The translations under genes were made by a program, and so were the position numbers. From positions 1 through 22,917 of IMG/VR virus record IMGVR_UViG_3300008267_001620: a stretch of 22,917 nt of DNA; one strand, given 5' to 3'. Below are positions 13,695 through 22,710 of the stretch, in pieces (the first letter of the stretch is position 1; each line of letters starts with the position of its first letter). Under the pieces are notes generated by a model. It worked only from the letters and a program-made list of their open reading frames with translations. It ran no database searches and was not told where the DNA came from. This DNA is from a virus.

Positions 13695-15080
13695 TTATAC
13701 GCAAGCAGTATCGCATACTGCAAATGTATTTAAGTTTAATGTTGTTCCTAAATCCCCTGATACCACAGTATAAACTGATGTAAATATACTTGCGGCTCCT
13801 GTTGAAGAGCAATCAGCATCAGCAATTATTCCCAAACAATATGCATTTGCATATGTTCCACCACCACCTGTACATTGGTCGCAAGTAACTTGTACATTAA
13901 TAGTGTCTCCTACAGATACAGTATATGTTCCACTCGCTGTAGTACTTCTACTTTCAACAATAGAGCCATTAACATACAAGTCCATAGTACCTACAGAACC
14001 ACCTGCCTCTGTAAATGACCAAGCCAAAGACGCAGTTGTTGGAACTCCACAAGATGCCTCGCATAATTCTAATGTTGCATATGTTCCTGTTCCATCACCC
14101 GGGTCTGTACAAACTCCTTCAACACAATTGTATGAAACTTCGGGAGGTGCTGCACAAACACCCAATGCAATAACCACCCCTGCTGAACTTACTTGAAACC
14201 AATCATTACTACCGGTAATTGAACCTTCGGCAAGATAGAATCCTGCTGTTAATGGAGTTGAACCATAAGCATCAGCATATACAAAATCATATAATCCAAC
14301 TGTGCCCGGGGTATTTGCTAATGAAGCATTATAGTAAGTAACGGTCTCAGTCAACTCGCACACTGCTGTACTTGTTGCAGCCATTACACTTGAACTAAAT
14401 CCTGTAAGTAATTCAGGACAAGCAACTGACATTTGCCAAGCTGTACCTGAACAAGGACCAACTACCTCAAAGTTAATAATGGATGGAGACGCTGTTAATT
14501 TTGGTATAACCATCATTGTACTACCGGGAGCAGATACTCCCAATGATACATCCCCCGCATTAACGGTTATACTTTGAGTGTCGCCTGTTGCAACAAAAGC
14601 TGTTCCATTGTAACTAAACTCTGTCAAAGCAGGGTAAGTCGTTCCTGATATTCCACAATCACCACCTGTTTGTCCTACATAAGTAAAGTTCCCTGAAGTA
14701 CTACTTTGGTGTAATCCATCAACAGGAGAAGTTAGTTTATTATAAACATTTGCTCCAAGTGTTGCTCTTATGCCGTCAGGGACCCCATACGGGTCGAATC
14801 TTACTATAATAGCACCAACATCACCTCCTGTACTTCCGGTGTCTAAATCAAGCAAATAAATGCCTTGACCGCCACTTGCATTAATAGTCTCTCCGCAAGG
14901 AGTTGCACAAGTAGGACAATTTTGTTGTGGTAATAATACTCCTCCAACCTGCTCTCTCACGATAACTCCATTGGAATAAAATCCATCAGCCGCAAGAGTA
15001 GTCAAACCTTCATTTGTAAATACTGCTGTTGCAGACCCAAGAGAAGGAGCGTTTAAATAATATGATGCACTTGTTGCCAT
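13695..15080 (-). CDS. Cys-rich beta-structured tail fibre/appendage protein, 461 aa
   Basis: The N-terminus (SYYLNAPSLGSATAVF, DGFYSNG, then VLLPQQNCPTC at about 48-58) matches a module I recall from many environmental Bacteroidota phage appendage proteins. It is almost all beta with Gly, Thr, Ser, Ala and Val. A second, weaker copy of the N-terminal unit occurs at about 248-309 (TYYNASL, YADAYGSTPLTAGFY, GVVIALGVC). A Cys-rich mini-domain follows (317-344, four Cys: YNC, GVC, LC, SC). The last 110 residues resemble an Ig-like or sandwich domain with CDQC and further Cys. Together this suggests a modular surface-exposed adhesin or fibre. It is placed between the nozzle-like protein and the other tail genes. 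Receptor binding is inference. Confidence 0.7.
   Translation of the reverse strand: MATSASYYLNAPSLGSATAVFTNEGLTTLAADGFYSNGVIVREQVGGVLLPQQNCPTCATPCGETINASGGQGIYLLDLDTGSTGGDVGAIIVRFDPYGVPDGIRATLGANVYNKLTSPVDGLHQSSTSGNFTYVGQTGGDCGISGTTYPALTEFSYNGTAFVATGDTQSITVNAGDVSLGVSAPGSTMMVIPKLTASPSIINFEVVGPCSGTAWQMSVACPELLTGFSSSVMAATSTAVCELTETVTYYNASLANTPGTVGLYDFVYADAYGSTPLTAGFYLAEGSITGSNDWFQVSSAGVVIALGVCAAPPEVSYNCVEGVCTDPGDGTGTYATLELCEASCGVPTTASLAWSFTEAGGSVGTMDLYVNGSIVESRSTTASGTYTVSVGDTINVQVTCDQCTGGGGTYANAYCLGIIADADCSSTGAASIFTSVYTVVSGDLGTTLNLNTFAVCDTACV
14049..14132 (-). repeat. Cys-rich module, copy in the fibre protein
   Basis: Codons 317-344 encode YNC-EG-CTDPGDGTGTY-TLE-CEASC. A close relative occurs at 15435-15518 at the end of the 1616-residue protein, with all four Cys and the DPGDG(T/S)GTY core conserved. 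Confidence 0.8.
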
Positions 15081-15092
15081 TTATTTTTTATT

Positions 15093-18000
15093 TTAAGATG
15101 TTCCGCATATTGGTAACATAGACCAAAATGACTGATGGGTTAACGATGTACTTGATGTAGCTATTATTGTTCCTCCTGAGTTTCTTAATTCAAGTGTAAA
15201 GTAAACAGGGGTCGCTGAACCGCTTGGCTCAAAATATGTTATTTGACCATTATCAGGGTCTGAATCTGATATAGTCACAGTAGCCGTAGAAGAAGGGAAA
15301 CCTGTAGTTACAGTTATGTAAGACCCAACCGGAGCGTTTGATGTGTTTATACCATATCTAACTGTACAAGCTGCGTTGTCATTACAATTGTTCTCTCTAC
15401 ACTCAGGAGCACCTAAGGATATTGATGCCGCAAAACAGTTTGCTTGACAGTCCTCTAAGGTAGAGTATGTTCCACTTCCATCTCCCGGGTCAACACAACT
15501 TCCACTTTCGCAGTTGTAAGACTCTACCACAGGAGCACCACATCCACAACAAGCATCACTTGCACTTTCGTCAGAATAGCACAATGTTGTTGAAATGGCT
15601 TCTCTTAAATCCCAAATAAAGTACAAGTAATCCTGTAATGCAGGAACTGTAAAGTCTGCAAAATTATTTGTGCCTCCTCCTTGATTAGGTGTAGCCGTAG
15701 TAGCCAACCCTAATAAAGTATTAATATCAGAGGTATTATTACCGTATAAAGTATCTGATGTATAGTACTTAAACTCGTCTGTTGCAGGATTAAATACAAA
15801 TGTGTCCGTAGCAAATTGATTAGTAATTAAACTAACCGTACTACCTGCAGGAGGAAATGCCCCTGTTCCTACAGCACCCGTTGTCACATTATATCTTGAT
15901 ATAAGAGGTGTAGTTGTTCCTGATGCAAACGTTACAAGACTTGACTGTAATGGAGAAGTAAACGCCCCATCTACATATCTGTATTGCGTATGAATGGTAT
16001 CACCTGAGTCATAGTCATTAGTCAATACAACCTGAACGATTGTTAATTGAGCCGCTTGACAACAATCAGCAAGTACACTTAAGATAATATCTCCTGTATA
16101 ATTAATTGTAATTGAAACAGTTTCTACCGATACGTTGTTCTTATCAAATGTTATTACGCCACTTTCAGTTACAAATCCTGTAGTGTCAGTTGTGCCATCA
16201 TACTCAACTACTATCTCAAACTCACCATCTTGGCTTATTGATACAACTGAATAAATGACATCAGCAAGACCAACAGTAGGACCCAAATCAACACAATAGT
16301 TAAAAGACTTAGTCTCTTCCGCTAATGTAGTTAATGTAAATGTTTGAGATATACCACACTCTAAACACTCAATATTGTAAGGCAAGTCTAACTCATTACT
16401 TGATAGAACATACTCGTTCATATAAGGGTCAAATCCACCAAGTTTCTGTGTATTAAATGAAGTGTTAAACTCATCTCTAAACCAAGTTCTCATATTCATC
16501 TCAGAGATAACTTTCAATTGGTCTTGAGCATAAGAGTCTCCTCTTAGTTGAATAACAGCTCCACGCTTTACATCAGTAAAGTATCTGTCATAACCCCATT
16601 GGACATAACTCTCAGGATTAAAGCTAATGCCATACTTCTCGCTACGAGCAATCTGAGTTCCTAATACCTGAGGCACAGAAGCTACAACGCCTCCTCCTGT
16701 GGAGTCAGAGATAAGATTTTTATCAGCCAATACGTATGAAATCTTGTCTTCTTGTAATACAAGGATATCTGTTTGACGACCATCTAATACAAATATCTCT
16801 CCAAATGATGGCTCACAAACTTTATAGTTAAGTAATCCTAAATTAAATTCATTTAACTTATTTACATTTGATTCATCGCTATATACGCCACTGTATGTAA
16901 TATCAGCAAATCTATCTGTTGCTTTATAATCTTGAGCCGAAACGCTTGTTACTCTATTTCCAAAATTAAATGAGTTCCCTACTATAGAGTCTCTAATCTT
17001 ATAACTCTCAGCTCCGTTTCCAAAAGCAAAGCAGTTAAAGAATTTTGTATCTATAATTGCAGGGATGCCTGCCGCAATATTTTGGTCTTGAATATTACCT
17101 AAGTGGTTTCCTCCAACAATAGGTAGTGACAATTCATTTTCAAAAAATACATCAGGTAACGAATCAGATGGAAGAGTCTCAAATATAATTGTCTTATCTG
17201 AACGGAATACTGTTATATTAACTTCAACATTTGAAGCACGAGCATTAGGATAACCTACACCTGTACAAGGAAGCGTTCCCGTTACCATCAATTGTAATTG
17301 ATTGGTAGCTGTATTTCTATAAAATTTATAGTAGTTAATACATAAGTCAGTTAATATATCTCCTGCCGTATTTGTAATACCGGGAATAAATTCATTATCC
17401 GGAGTACATTGTCCTGCTCCTGCATATCTTGTTCCGTCATTTAAAAACTGCTCAACATCATCGCCTATCCACCAATCGTACATATTGTCGTATGCATTTG
17501 ATGAAATAAGCGTTTTCTCCAAAGTGTTTCTTCTTTCCTCACAAGAATTACCAACACCACCTCTACTCTGTTTAATGCTTAATACAATGCGGCTACCTGC
17601 CGGTACATCATAATCAACCCAAGCTGATGTAGCTGTATCAAATCTATTCATTGGATAGTAAAGAATAGGATAAGGTCCTCCTCTTGGAGATGTTTCAGTT
17701 ACCTTTCCCGGAGCTATAATAGCTAATTCATCCTGAACAATGTTAAAGCTGTTAGGATTAATTTTAGCATATACACCTGCAGGTATTGGTATCATTACAT
17801 CAGGGTCCAATGCACTTGGTATTTCCAAGAAGCCTGATGCTTGAGAAGACTTCTCAAGTATAGTTGCATAAACACAAGAACTTGTAGGACCATTAGAATC
17901 AGCCTTAACAATAAGCCTGTCTCCTGCTTCTACCTTACGTGCGTTCTCACCTTCAAGCAAGAAATATGCATTGTTTGTTATAGGGTCTTGAAAGAAAATG

Positions 18001-19943
18001 CTAACGTAAATCGTTTCATAGTTTTCTTCGTCAGGCTTAATAACAAACTTATATCTTGTTGCCCAAGATGGAGGTAATTGAGTTGGCGGTATTACAACCT
18101 GAATAGCATTCTTAAAAGAAGAAAGTCCACAAGGAATGTGCTCTGTATTATTAGGACTTACAAGAGCAGTTGTTGCTCTATTAAAGTCATCCATATATAC
18201 AATACCAATCTCATAGTCACGATTGCTGTGCAAACTTTGTGGGTTTGCAATCTCTTGGAATGTAGCCTCTGCAAATGATACTGCATAGTACTCATAAAAC
18301 GTTTGAGTAGGAGTACTTAAATTATTAACGTATCGCATTGCAGGGAACTGAAGTCCAATTACACTACTTCCGGGACTTGTTACAATACCAACAGGTTGTG
18401 CAACCGCACTAATACCACTTCCATTCTTAATGAATGCATCTAAGTTATTTGGTATCGCACAGTTGAATGCATCTGTAAATGTTGTTCCATTACAAGCATT
18501 GGCTACTGTTTGAATATTTGCAGCAGTACCTACTGCATTTTGAAACTCTACGCTCGTTGCCAACTGATACACTGATGTATATGTAGTAGACAAAAAGAAC
18601 GCAAAGTTTAATCTAACATTGTCTGTTGTTTCGGTAGGGAACGGAGTTTGACCGGTAAACTGAGAGTGAGATATTGTTATCTCTAAGTTGATTGCCGAAC
18701 CTGACACTAATGTCTGTCCTGCTAAATCAAATGTAACTATAGCGTTTGCAATATTTACACTTCCGTTTATTGAGTAGTTTCCTGATTGAAGACCATCGTC
18801 AATATTTGTATTACCAATAGCAGTAGATACTAAATTAGTAGTGTACTCAAATTTAACAGGAGCACCAAATTGGTCTACTAAATCATATCCCTCAACATAG
18901 TTACCATACATTAATCTGTTACCCATAATTGTCTGAGCCTTGGCAAAACGAGGTACGTTATCGTACAATCTTAATAGCTCAGCCTCAGAAAGGATGGTAA
19001 ATATCTTACTGTTTGTGAATGTATATTGATAGTTGGTATTATCTGCAAGACCTAAATTAGCCTTGTCGAGTTTCTCAATAACCTTAATCACATTGCCATC
19101 TGCTCTCTTAAATAATAAGTCTATACCAACTACAAGAGAACTACCTGAATTGTATGTAACAATTGCTGAGTTACAGAAATTGGTCATACCCTCATTTAAG
19201 AAACTCTCGATGCTAAAACTAAATGGATTAGGTACAAACGCAGGTTGAGACCACTGAGAAGTGGCACTATACTCTCCGTCAATGTATCTGTATCTGTAAG
19301 CAAAGCAAATGAATCTTGTGTTCAAAAAGTTCTCTTGACCATTGGTTACAATTGGCTCAACTCCCGGTGATTCTACCGGTGGCTTCTTGATAACAAGTAA
19401 TGACTCTGCTGTGATTTGGTCTACATTACCAATTGGATTAGGGTAGTTCCTTTTGATGTTCATACATCTCGGAGCATTATAATCATCAGTAAAAAAGAAC
19501 AAATCGTTTAATATATCAATACCCGTAACTAAGTAGTTCGGGTTAAAGTTAAGTGTTGTGTTAACGCCACCACCATCGTCAATAGAGACAATGTGGTATG
19601 TTAATATGTTTGATGAAACATTAAAAGAAACAATTAAGTCAAGTTTTCCCGTAGCACCTTCAGAAAAATTTGGGTCGTGCACAAGCCAAAAGATAGTCTC
19701 AGTTGCACTATCTTGAAGTGCCCCAATACATCTTGCTGATGCACTGAGCGGAGTTCCGTCAATATAAGCCAATGAAGTAAGGGGAAGATTCCCCTTTGTA
19801 TTTTCAATTACCCCAACTTCTGAGTTCTCTGTTGAACCCATCCTGATATTCATAGCATCTATATACTCACCCTCAGGCAGTAAACGTTGGTCTACTACCT
19901 TGTTCATCCTACCTGCTATAAAGTTTCTTGAAATATTTGCCAT
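15093..19943 (-). CDS. Large tail nozzle/muzzle-like protein, 1616 aa
   Basis: The N-terminus (RNFIAGRMNKVVDQRLLPEG then EYIDAMNIRMGSTENSEVG) is a strongly conserved motif that I recall from large tail tube/nozzle or muzzle proteins of podovirus-like and crAss-like phages of Bacteroidota. The body is beta-rich and repetitive, compatible with a multi-blade propeller like T7 gp12/P22 gp10. Landmarks are SEKYGISFNPES and LGGFDPYMNEYVLSS (about residue 1168). After about 1180 come beta-sandwich-like segments, a Cys cluster (DACCGCG), the YNC...DPGDGSGTY module at 1476-1503, and a C-terminal domain ending in FWSMLPICGTS. The length is large for the family because of these C-terminal additions. Its ATG lies one base after the preceding stop (TAAAATG), indicating tight coupling to the ring-type protein gene. 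Role inferred from motif and order. Confidence 0.75.
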   Translation of the reverse strand: MANISRNFIAGRMNKVVDQRLLPEGEYIDAMNIRMGSTENSEVGVIENTKGNLPLTSLAYIDGTPLSASARCIGALQDSATETIFWLVHDPNFSEGATGKLDLIVSFNVSSNILTYHIVSIDDGGGVNTTLNFNPNYLVTGIDILNDLFFFTDDYNAPRCMNIKRNYPNPIGNVDQITAESLLVIKKPPVESPGVEPIVTNGQENFLNTRFICFAYRYRYIDGEYSATSQWSQPAFVPNPFSFSIESFLNEGMTNFCNSAIVTYNSGSSLVVGIDLLFKRADGNVIKVIEKLDKANLGLADNTNYQYTFTNSKIFTILSEAELLRLYDNVPRFAKAQTIMGNRLMYGNYVEGYDLVDQFGAPVKFEYTTNLVSTAIGNTNIDDGLQSGNYSINGSVNIANAIVTFDLAGQTLVSGSAINLEITISHSQFTGQTPFPTETTDNVRLNFAFFLSTTYTSVYQLATSVEFQNAVGTAANIQTVANACNGTTFTDAFNCAIPNNLDAFIKNGSGISAVAQPVGIVTSPGSSVIGLQFPAMRYVNNLSTPTQTFYEYYAVSFAEATFQEIANPQSLHSNRDYEIGIVYMDDFNRATTALVSPNNTEHIPCGLSSFKNAIQVVIPPTQLPPSWATRYKFVIKPDEENYETIYVSIFFQDPITNNAYFLLEGENARKVEAGDRLIVKADSNGPTSSCVYATILEKSSQASGFLEIPSALDPDVMIPIPAGVYAKINPNSFNIVQDELAIIAPGKVTETSPRGGPYPILYYPMNRFDTATSAWVDYDVPAGSRIVLSIKQSRGGVGNSCEERRNTLEKTLISSNAYDNMYDWWIGDDVEQFLNDGTRYAGAGQCTPDNEFIPGITNTAGDILTDLCINYYKFYRNTATNQLQLMVTGTLPCTGVGYPNARASNVEVNITVFRSDKTIIFETLPSDSLPDVFFENELSLPIVGGNHLGNIQDQNIAAGIPAIIDTKFFNCFAFGNGAESYKIRDSIVGNSFNFGNRVTSVSAQDYKATDRFADITYSGVYSDESNVNKLNEFNLGLLNYKVCEPSFGEIFVLDGRQTDILVLQEDKISYVLADKNLISDSTGGGVVASVPQVLGTQIARSEKYGISFNPESYVQWGYDRYFTDVKRGAVIQLRGDSYAQDQLKVISEMNMRTWFRDEFNTSFNTQKLGGFDPYMNEYVLSSNELDLPYNIECLECGISQTFTLTTLAEETKSFNYCVDLGPTVGLADVIYSVVSISQDGEFEIVVEYDGTTDTTGFVTESGVITFDKNNVSVETVSITINYTGDIILSVLADCCQAAQLTIVQVVLTNDYDSGDTIHTQYRYVDGAFTSPLQSSLVTFASGTTTPLISRYNVTTGAVGTGAFPPAGSTVSLITNQFATDTFVFNPATDEFKYYTSDTLYGNNTSDINTLLGLATTATPNQGGGTNNFADFTVPALQDYLYFIWDLREAISTTLCYSDESASDACCGCGAPVVESYNCESGSCVDPGDGSGTYSTLEDCQANCFAASISLGAPECRENNCNDNAACTVRYGINTSNAPVGSYITVTTGFPSSTATVTISDSDPDNGQITYFEPSGSATPVYFTLELRNSGGTIIATSSTSLTHQSFWSMLPICGTS
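15435..15518 (-). repeat. Cys-rich module, copy in the nozzle-like protein
   Basis: Codons 1476-1503 encode YNCESGSCVDPGDGSGTY then STLEDCQANC. This is the partner of the module at 14049-14132, and the two DNA copies remain visibly alignable over the whole 84 bases. Confidence 0.8.
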
Positions 19944-19944
19944 T

Positions 19945-20868
19945 TTATTTTATTTGCTTGTCCATACCTCTTAAGTTCATTAAGAGTCTGCCCGGATGAA
20001 TATTGCTAATTCTAATTTTTGCGTTTCTCAACAATGCACTTTTCTCTTTACGAGCACGAGCAATGATGTATTCTTGCACGCCTAATTTAGAACTTAAAAT
20101 GTCATATTGAATAGATGCATAAATATATTTCTCAAACAACTTATTTACAGTAATTAAAGAATTATCTCCCTGCTCCATACCATCAGAAACGTACTCAAGA
20201 ATACAAGACAATCCTGACATAGACGAATCAAAGTTAATTACTCCCGCTTTTCTATCCACATTAAATGTAGGATTAAAATTAGCTGTCTCTGTATTTAGTC
20301 CATAAGCTGTTCCAATGTTAGCCTCAAAGTACCACATACCATCATAGTTCCATCCCAACTGACCATTGAATTGATTGCCTTGGTTTAAGTAGATACTCTT
20401 CTTAGTCTTAGTTAATCTGTCAAAGTCAATGTTTGAATACTGAGGACTCAATGCGTTTCCGTCTTGGTCAAATAAAATACGACCTGTATTATCTTGTAAG
20501 TACGCCTTAGATGAAAGTGTTTGAATATTTTCAGTCAATGGTCTTAACCAACCATCTTTATACAAAGAAACTCTTACCCAATTGACATAATCAGAAGGTA
20601 AGATGTATCTTAACATATCAGGCACAGTCAACTCTAATACTTTAATTTCTTTAAATGCATCATAGTTTAACTCCTGAATAGCACGCTTAGCGTGGAACAA
20701 TACTTTAAAACGTTCCTCGTTGTTAACCAAAGAATGGTTTCCTGAGTACATCAATAAGAAGTTATTTACAATGTCTTGTAAACTTACATACTGATACGAC
20801 CCCCAATTCTTATCTTCAGGTACAACACCTCCATTTTCGTAATATTGATACTGTGATATATATGCCAT
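19945..20868 (-). CDS. Connector/ring-type head-tail protein, 307 aa
   Basis: The N-terminal part (MAYISQYQYYENGGV, NWGSYQYVSLQDIVNNF, VLFHAKRAIQELNYD, about 1-92) is one of the most conserved blocks I recall in crAss-like and related Bacteroidota phage structural genes. The middle (LRYILPSDYVNWVRVSLYKDG, about 112-132) also fits that family. By position, immediately before the nozzle-like gene, it would be the tail-tubular-A/ring protein that joins portal to tail. It has mixed alpha/beta content with a basic C-terminus (RARKEKSALLRNAKIR, MDKQIK). The start follows a 13-base gap, and the stop overlaps nothing but is one base from the next ATG. Family membership is by recognition only. Confidence 0.75.
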   Translation of the reverse strand: MAYISQYQYYENGGVVPEDKNWGSYQYVSLQDIVNNFLLMYSGNHSLVNNEERFKVLFHAKRAIQELNYDAFKEIKVLELTVPDMLRYILPSDYVNWVRVSLYKDGWLRPLTENIQTLSSKAYLQDNTGRILFDQDGNALSPQYSNIDFDRLTKTKKSIYLNQGNQFNGQLGWNYDGMWYFEANIGTAYGLNTETANFNPTFNVDRKAGVINFDSSMSGLSCILEYVSDGMEQGDNSLITVNKLFEKYIYASIQYDILSSKLGVQEYIIARARKEKSALLRNAKIRISNIHPGRLLMNLRGMDKQIK

Positions 20869-20881
20869 ATCTTAAAAGTTT

Positions 20882-21820
20882 TTATGGATTTTGTTCTTGT
20901 TGCTCCTTAGCCATATTGAATTGTACAACTTCGGATTCACGAATAGATATACCACAATACTGAAGAATCCTTGTAATTAATTTATACTCATCTTCCGGAG
21001 GTAATTCAAAGTCTTGGTAGTCAGATTGTGATTGGTCAAATACAGGCTCACCATTAGCCAAAGTAATGTATGTCCATTTAGGAACCTTAGGGTATCTAAA
21101 ATAGGTTGCAAGAACCTGACCCTTGTTACTTATGGTTGTAGGGTAGAAAGTCAATTCTTCGCCTTGTAATGCGTAAACAGGGAACTCTATTGTTGGTTTA
21201 GTTAAATTAGAGTTAACCAATAAATTAAGTTTACTATTAATTACCTTTTCTGCTTGATTAATAGTTGAAGAAGAAAATATCGCATAAGCGTTACCTGCTG
21301 CCAAAAATATATTTGAATCTAATTGAATTGCTGTATTACTAAGTACCAATACCACGGTAGATACCAAACCTGTAGTAAGATTTGTAACTACATCTCCTGC
21401 TGAAAGACCATTGGTTAAGAATGTTGCTGTACTATCAACCAATTGCCCACTAACTACAGCAGTATTTGTCCCGGTCTTAAGCGTTACAGGCTTGCATTTA
21501 ACATCCAACAACATATAGGTTAAATATCCCGTAGTTGAAGGAGTAGGCATTGAAAATTTATTAGCTGATATTTTTGAAAGATAATCTGTACGTAAGAAAT
21601 ACTCCAACACTTCTGCAATAGGTTGTTCCATATCGGCATAATCTACGCCTGCTGCTCTTGCATTTTCAGCATTTATAACCTTGTTATAGCTGCTAAAATA
21701 TTCCTCGTAAATTTCCATCTGCGAATTTTGAGCATACAGATTGAAATCAGAAGGTGATACATATCCGTAGTTGTTTTTATTCAACACAGATAATACCGTA
21801 TTTCTTACTGAGTTTATCAT
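20882..21820 (-). CDS. Connector/ring-type or head-completion protein, 312 aa
   Basis: The frame is open to 21862, but the ATG at 21820 (MINSVRNTVLSVLNKNNYGY) is chosen. The 14 residues upstream would be read through the terminator T-run and promoter. The N-terminus (TVLSVLNKNNYGYVSPSDF, LYAQNSQMEIYEEYFSSYN, about 8-45) matches a block common in environmental Bacteroidota phages. It is helical and probably the neck-binding end. The middle (about 95-180) is a small beta domain rich in Thr/Val/Asn, possibly an inserted Ig-like fold. The C-terminus returns to conserved helical sequence (FELPPEDEYKLITRIL...GISIRE). Its place beside the other ring-type protein suggests a head-tail connector. A Bacteroidota-type promoter lies directly upstream. 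Confidence 0.7.
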   Translation of the reverse strand: MINSVRNTVLSVLNKNNYGYVSPSDFNLYAQNSQMEIYEEYFSSYNKVINAENARAAGVDYADMEQPIAEVLEYFLRTDYLSKISANKFSMPTPSTTGYLTYMLLDVKCKPVTLKTGTNTAVVSGQLVDSTATFLTNGLSAGDVVTNLTTGLVSTVVLVLSNTAIQLDSNIFLAAGNAYAIFSSSTINQAEKVINSKLNLLVNSNLTKPTIEFPVYALQGEELTFYPTTISNKGQVLATYFRYPKVPKWTYITLANGEPVFDQSQSDYQDFELPPEDEYKLITRILQYCGISIRESEVVQFNMAKEQQEQNP

Positions 21821-21834
21821 TAGTTCTTTTTTTA

Positions 21835-21864
21835 CAAATATACATAAAAAAAAAGAGGGCACAA
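21835..21864 (-). promoter_or_regulatory. Bacteroidota-type promoter (TTG-N19-TATATTTG)
   Basis: On the minus strand TATATTTG (21842 down to 21835) is a full match to the TAnnTTTG -7 box. TTG (21864-21862) lies exactly 19 bases upstream, inside the loop of the terminator hairpin. A second TTG is 22 bases away. Transcription would start at about 21829, giving a leader of about 9 bases before the ATG at 21820. The promoter would drive the connector and tail genes separately from the capsid genes. Confidence 0.6.
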
Positions 21865-21873
21865 CAAGTGCCC
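21846..21873 (-). terminator. Intrinsic terminator after the head-associated gene
   Basis: On the minus strand GGGCAC, loop TTGTT and GTGCCC (21873 down to 21857) form a six-pair perfect stem, seven with the flanking A-T pair. After two bases a run of nine T follows (21854 down to 21846). It lies about 35 bases after the stop of the gene at 21908-22651 and before the next start, exactly where a terminator is expected. Confidence 0.85.
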
Positions 21874-21907
21874 TTCTTTCTAATCATCAATCAATAATCA
21901 ACATCAA

Positions 21908-22651
21908 TTATCCTAAAACAGCCTCTAACATCTTTAAGGAGTCAATGCCATCATCGCTCTGTAAGTAGTGGGCTACCATCTCATATGGGTCCTCTCCAAA
22001 CGGAACAGACAACATCTTCTTCTTATTGGTAGCGGTATTAAACCACACCTCTTTGTCGCTGTTTCTTAATATCAATAATTTGTTCTCAAAGAATGTACGA
22101 ACCTTAGCCTGAAACTTTAATTCAGGGTCGTTTAATATATTCAAGAACTCTTTAGGGTCTCTTTTAGCAAATACCAAAATGTCACGTCTTAATTCAGCAG
22201 TAGACACGGTAGATGGGTCTTTTCCAAACATAACCCTTGTCAACGTTTCAATTTGGTCAAGTGATAACTGACGAGCTTCAATTAGAGCCTCAACTTCTAA
22301 GTTCAAGTCTTCTACCTCAGCAGCAGCGTCTTTTTCTTTATCTACTTCAACAAATATGTTACCGTTCAATGGGTGATAGTGGAGGAACTCCTGTAATACA
22401 GGGTTGTTCTTTGGAACTCTTAAAAAGCCATCTTCAAAGATGATAGGCTCAATAATAAAGTTTCCGTCTTGTTCGTCCTCAAATGGGGACTTTTGATTCG
22501 TGCAATATCTAAGAGCACGATTAACATTGTTCTTCTCGTCAAACCACATTAGTGGGAAACGAGGGTGATTTCTTGACGCTAACGTATATGATAGCGGATT
22601 TCCTATTTTAAGTCTATAGACTTTATCTACAGGAGTAGTACCTTTTGCCAT
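21908..22651 (-). CDS. Head-associated phage protein, 247 aa
   Basis: The N-terminal 100 residues (VYRLKIGNPLSYTLASRNHPRF, ALRYCTNQKSPFEDEQDG) are strand-rich and recall a conserved protein encoded next to the major capsid gene in Bacteroidota phages. From about 103 to 140 an acidic coiled coil (KEKDAAAEVEDLNLEVEALIEAR) follows. The C-terminal part is helical (AELRRDILVFAKRDPKEFLNIL) and ends in FGEDPYEMVAHYL...KMLEAVLG. It is flanked by two intrinsic terminators, and no promoter box is visible before it. It probably depends on readthrough from the capsid message, so its level may be lower than that of the capsid protein. A head decoration, head-completion or scaffold-like role is possible, and position alone does not decide. 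Confidence 0.65.
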   Translation of the reverse strand: MAKGTTPVDKVYRLKIGNPLSYTLASRNHPRFPLMWFDEKNNVNRALRYCTNQKSPFEDEQDGNFIIEPIIFEDGFLRVPKNNPVLQEFLHYHPLNGNIFVEVDKEKDAAAEVEDLNLEVEALIEARQLSLDQIETLTRVMFGKDPSTVSTAELRRDILVFAKRDPKEFLNILNDPELKFQAKVRTFFENKLLILRNSDKEVWFNTATNKKKMLSVPFGEDPYEMVAHYLQSDDGIDSLKMLEAVLG

Positions 22652-22677
22652 TTTGTATTTGATTTAATTTGATTTTT

Positions 22678-22710
22678 AAAAAAAGGAGAGTGTCTTTGAA
22701 GACACCCTCC
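22678..22710 (-). terminator. Strong intrinsic terminator after the major capsid gene
   Basis: On the minus strand GGAGGGTGTCTT and AAGACACTCTCC (22710 to 22685) pair over 12 positions, including one G-U, around a minimal loop; the inner pairs may open to give 4-6 bases. A run of seven T follows at once. It starts about 20 bases after the capsid stop codon and ends 27 bases before the next start codon. Confidence 0.9.

Noticed and set aside
17841-18278. Plus-strand ORFs inside the 1616-residue gene
   Set aside because: They are antisense shadows with unnatural Cys/Arg composition, while the minus frame is continuous and conserved-looking.
21857-21880. The 21857-21873 hairpin read as a plus-strand terminator (followed by TTCTTTCT)
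   Set aside because: No plus-strand gene ends nearby. The minus-strand reading has nine uninterrupted T and a gene ending just before it.
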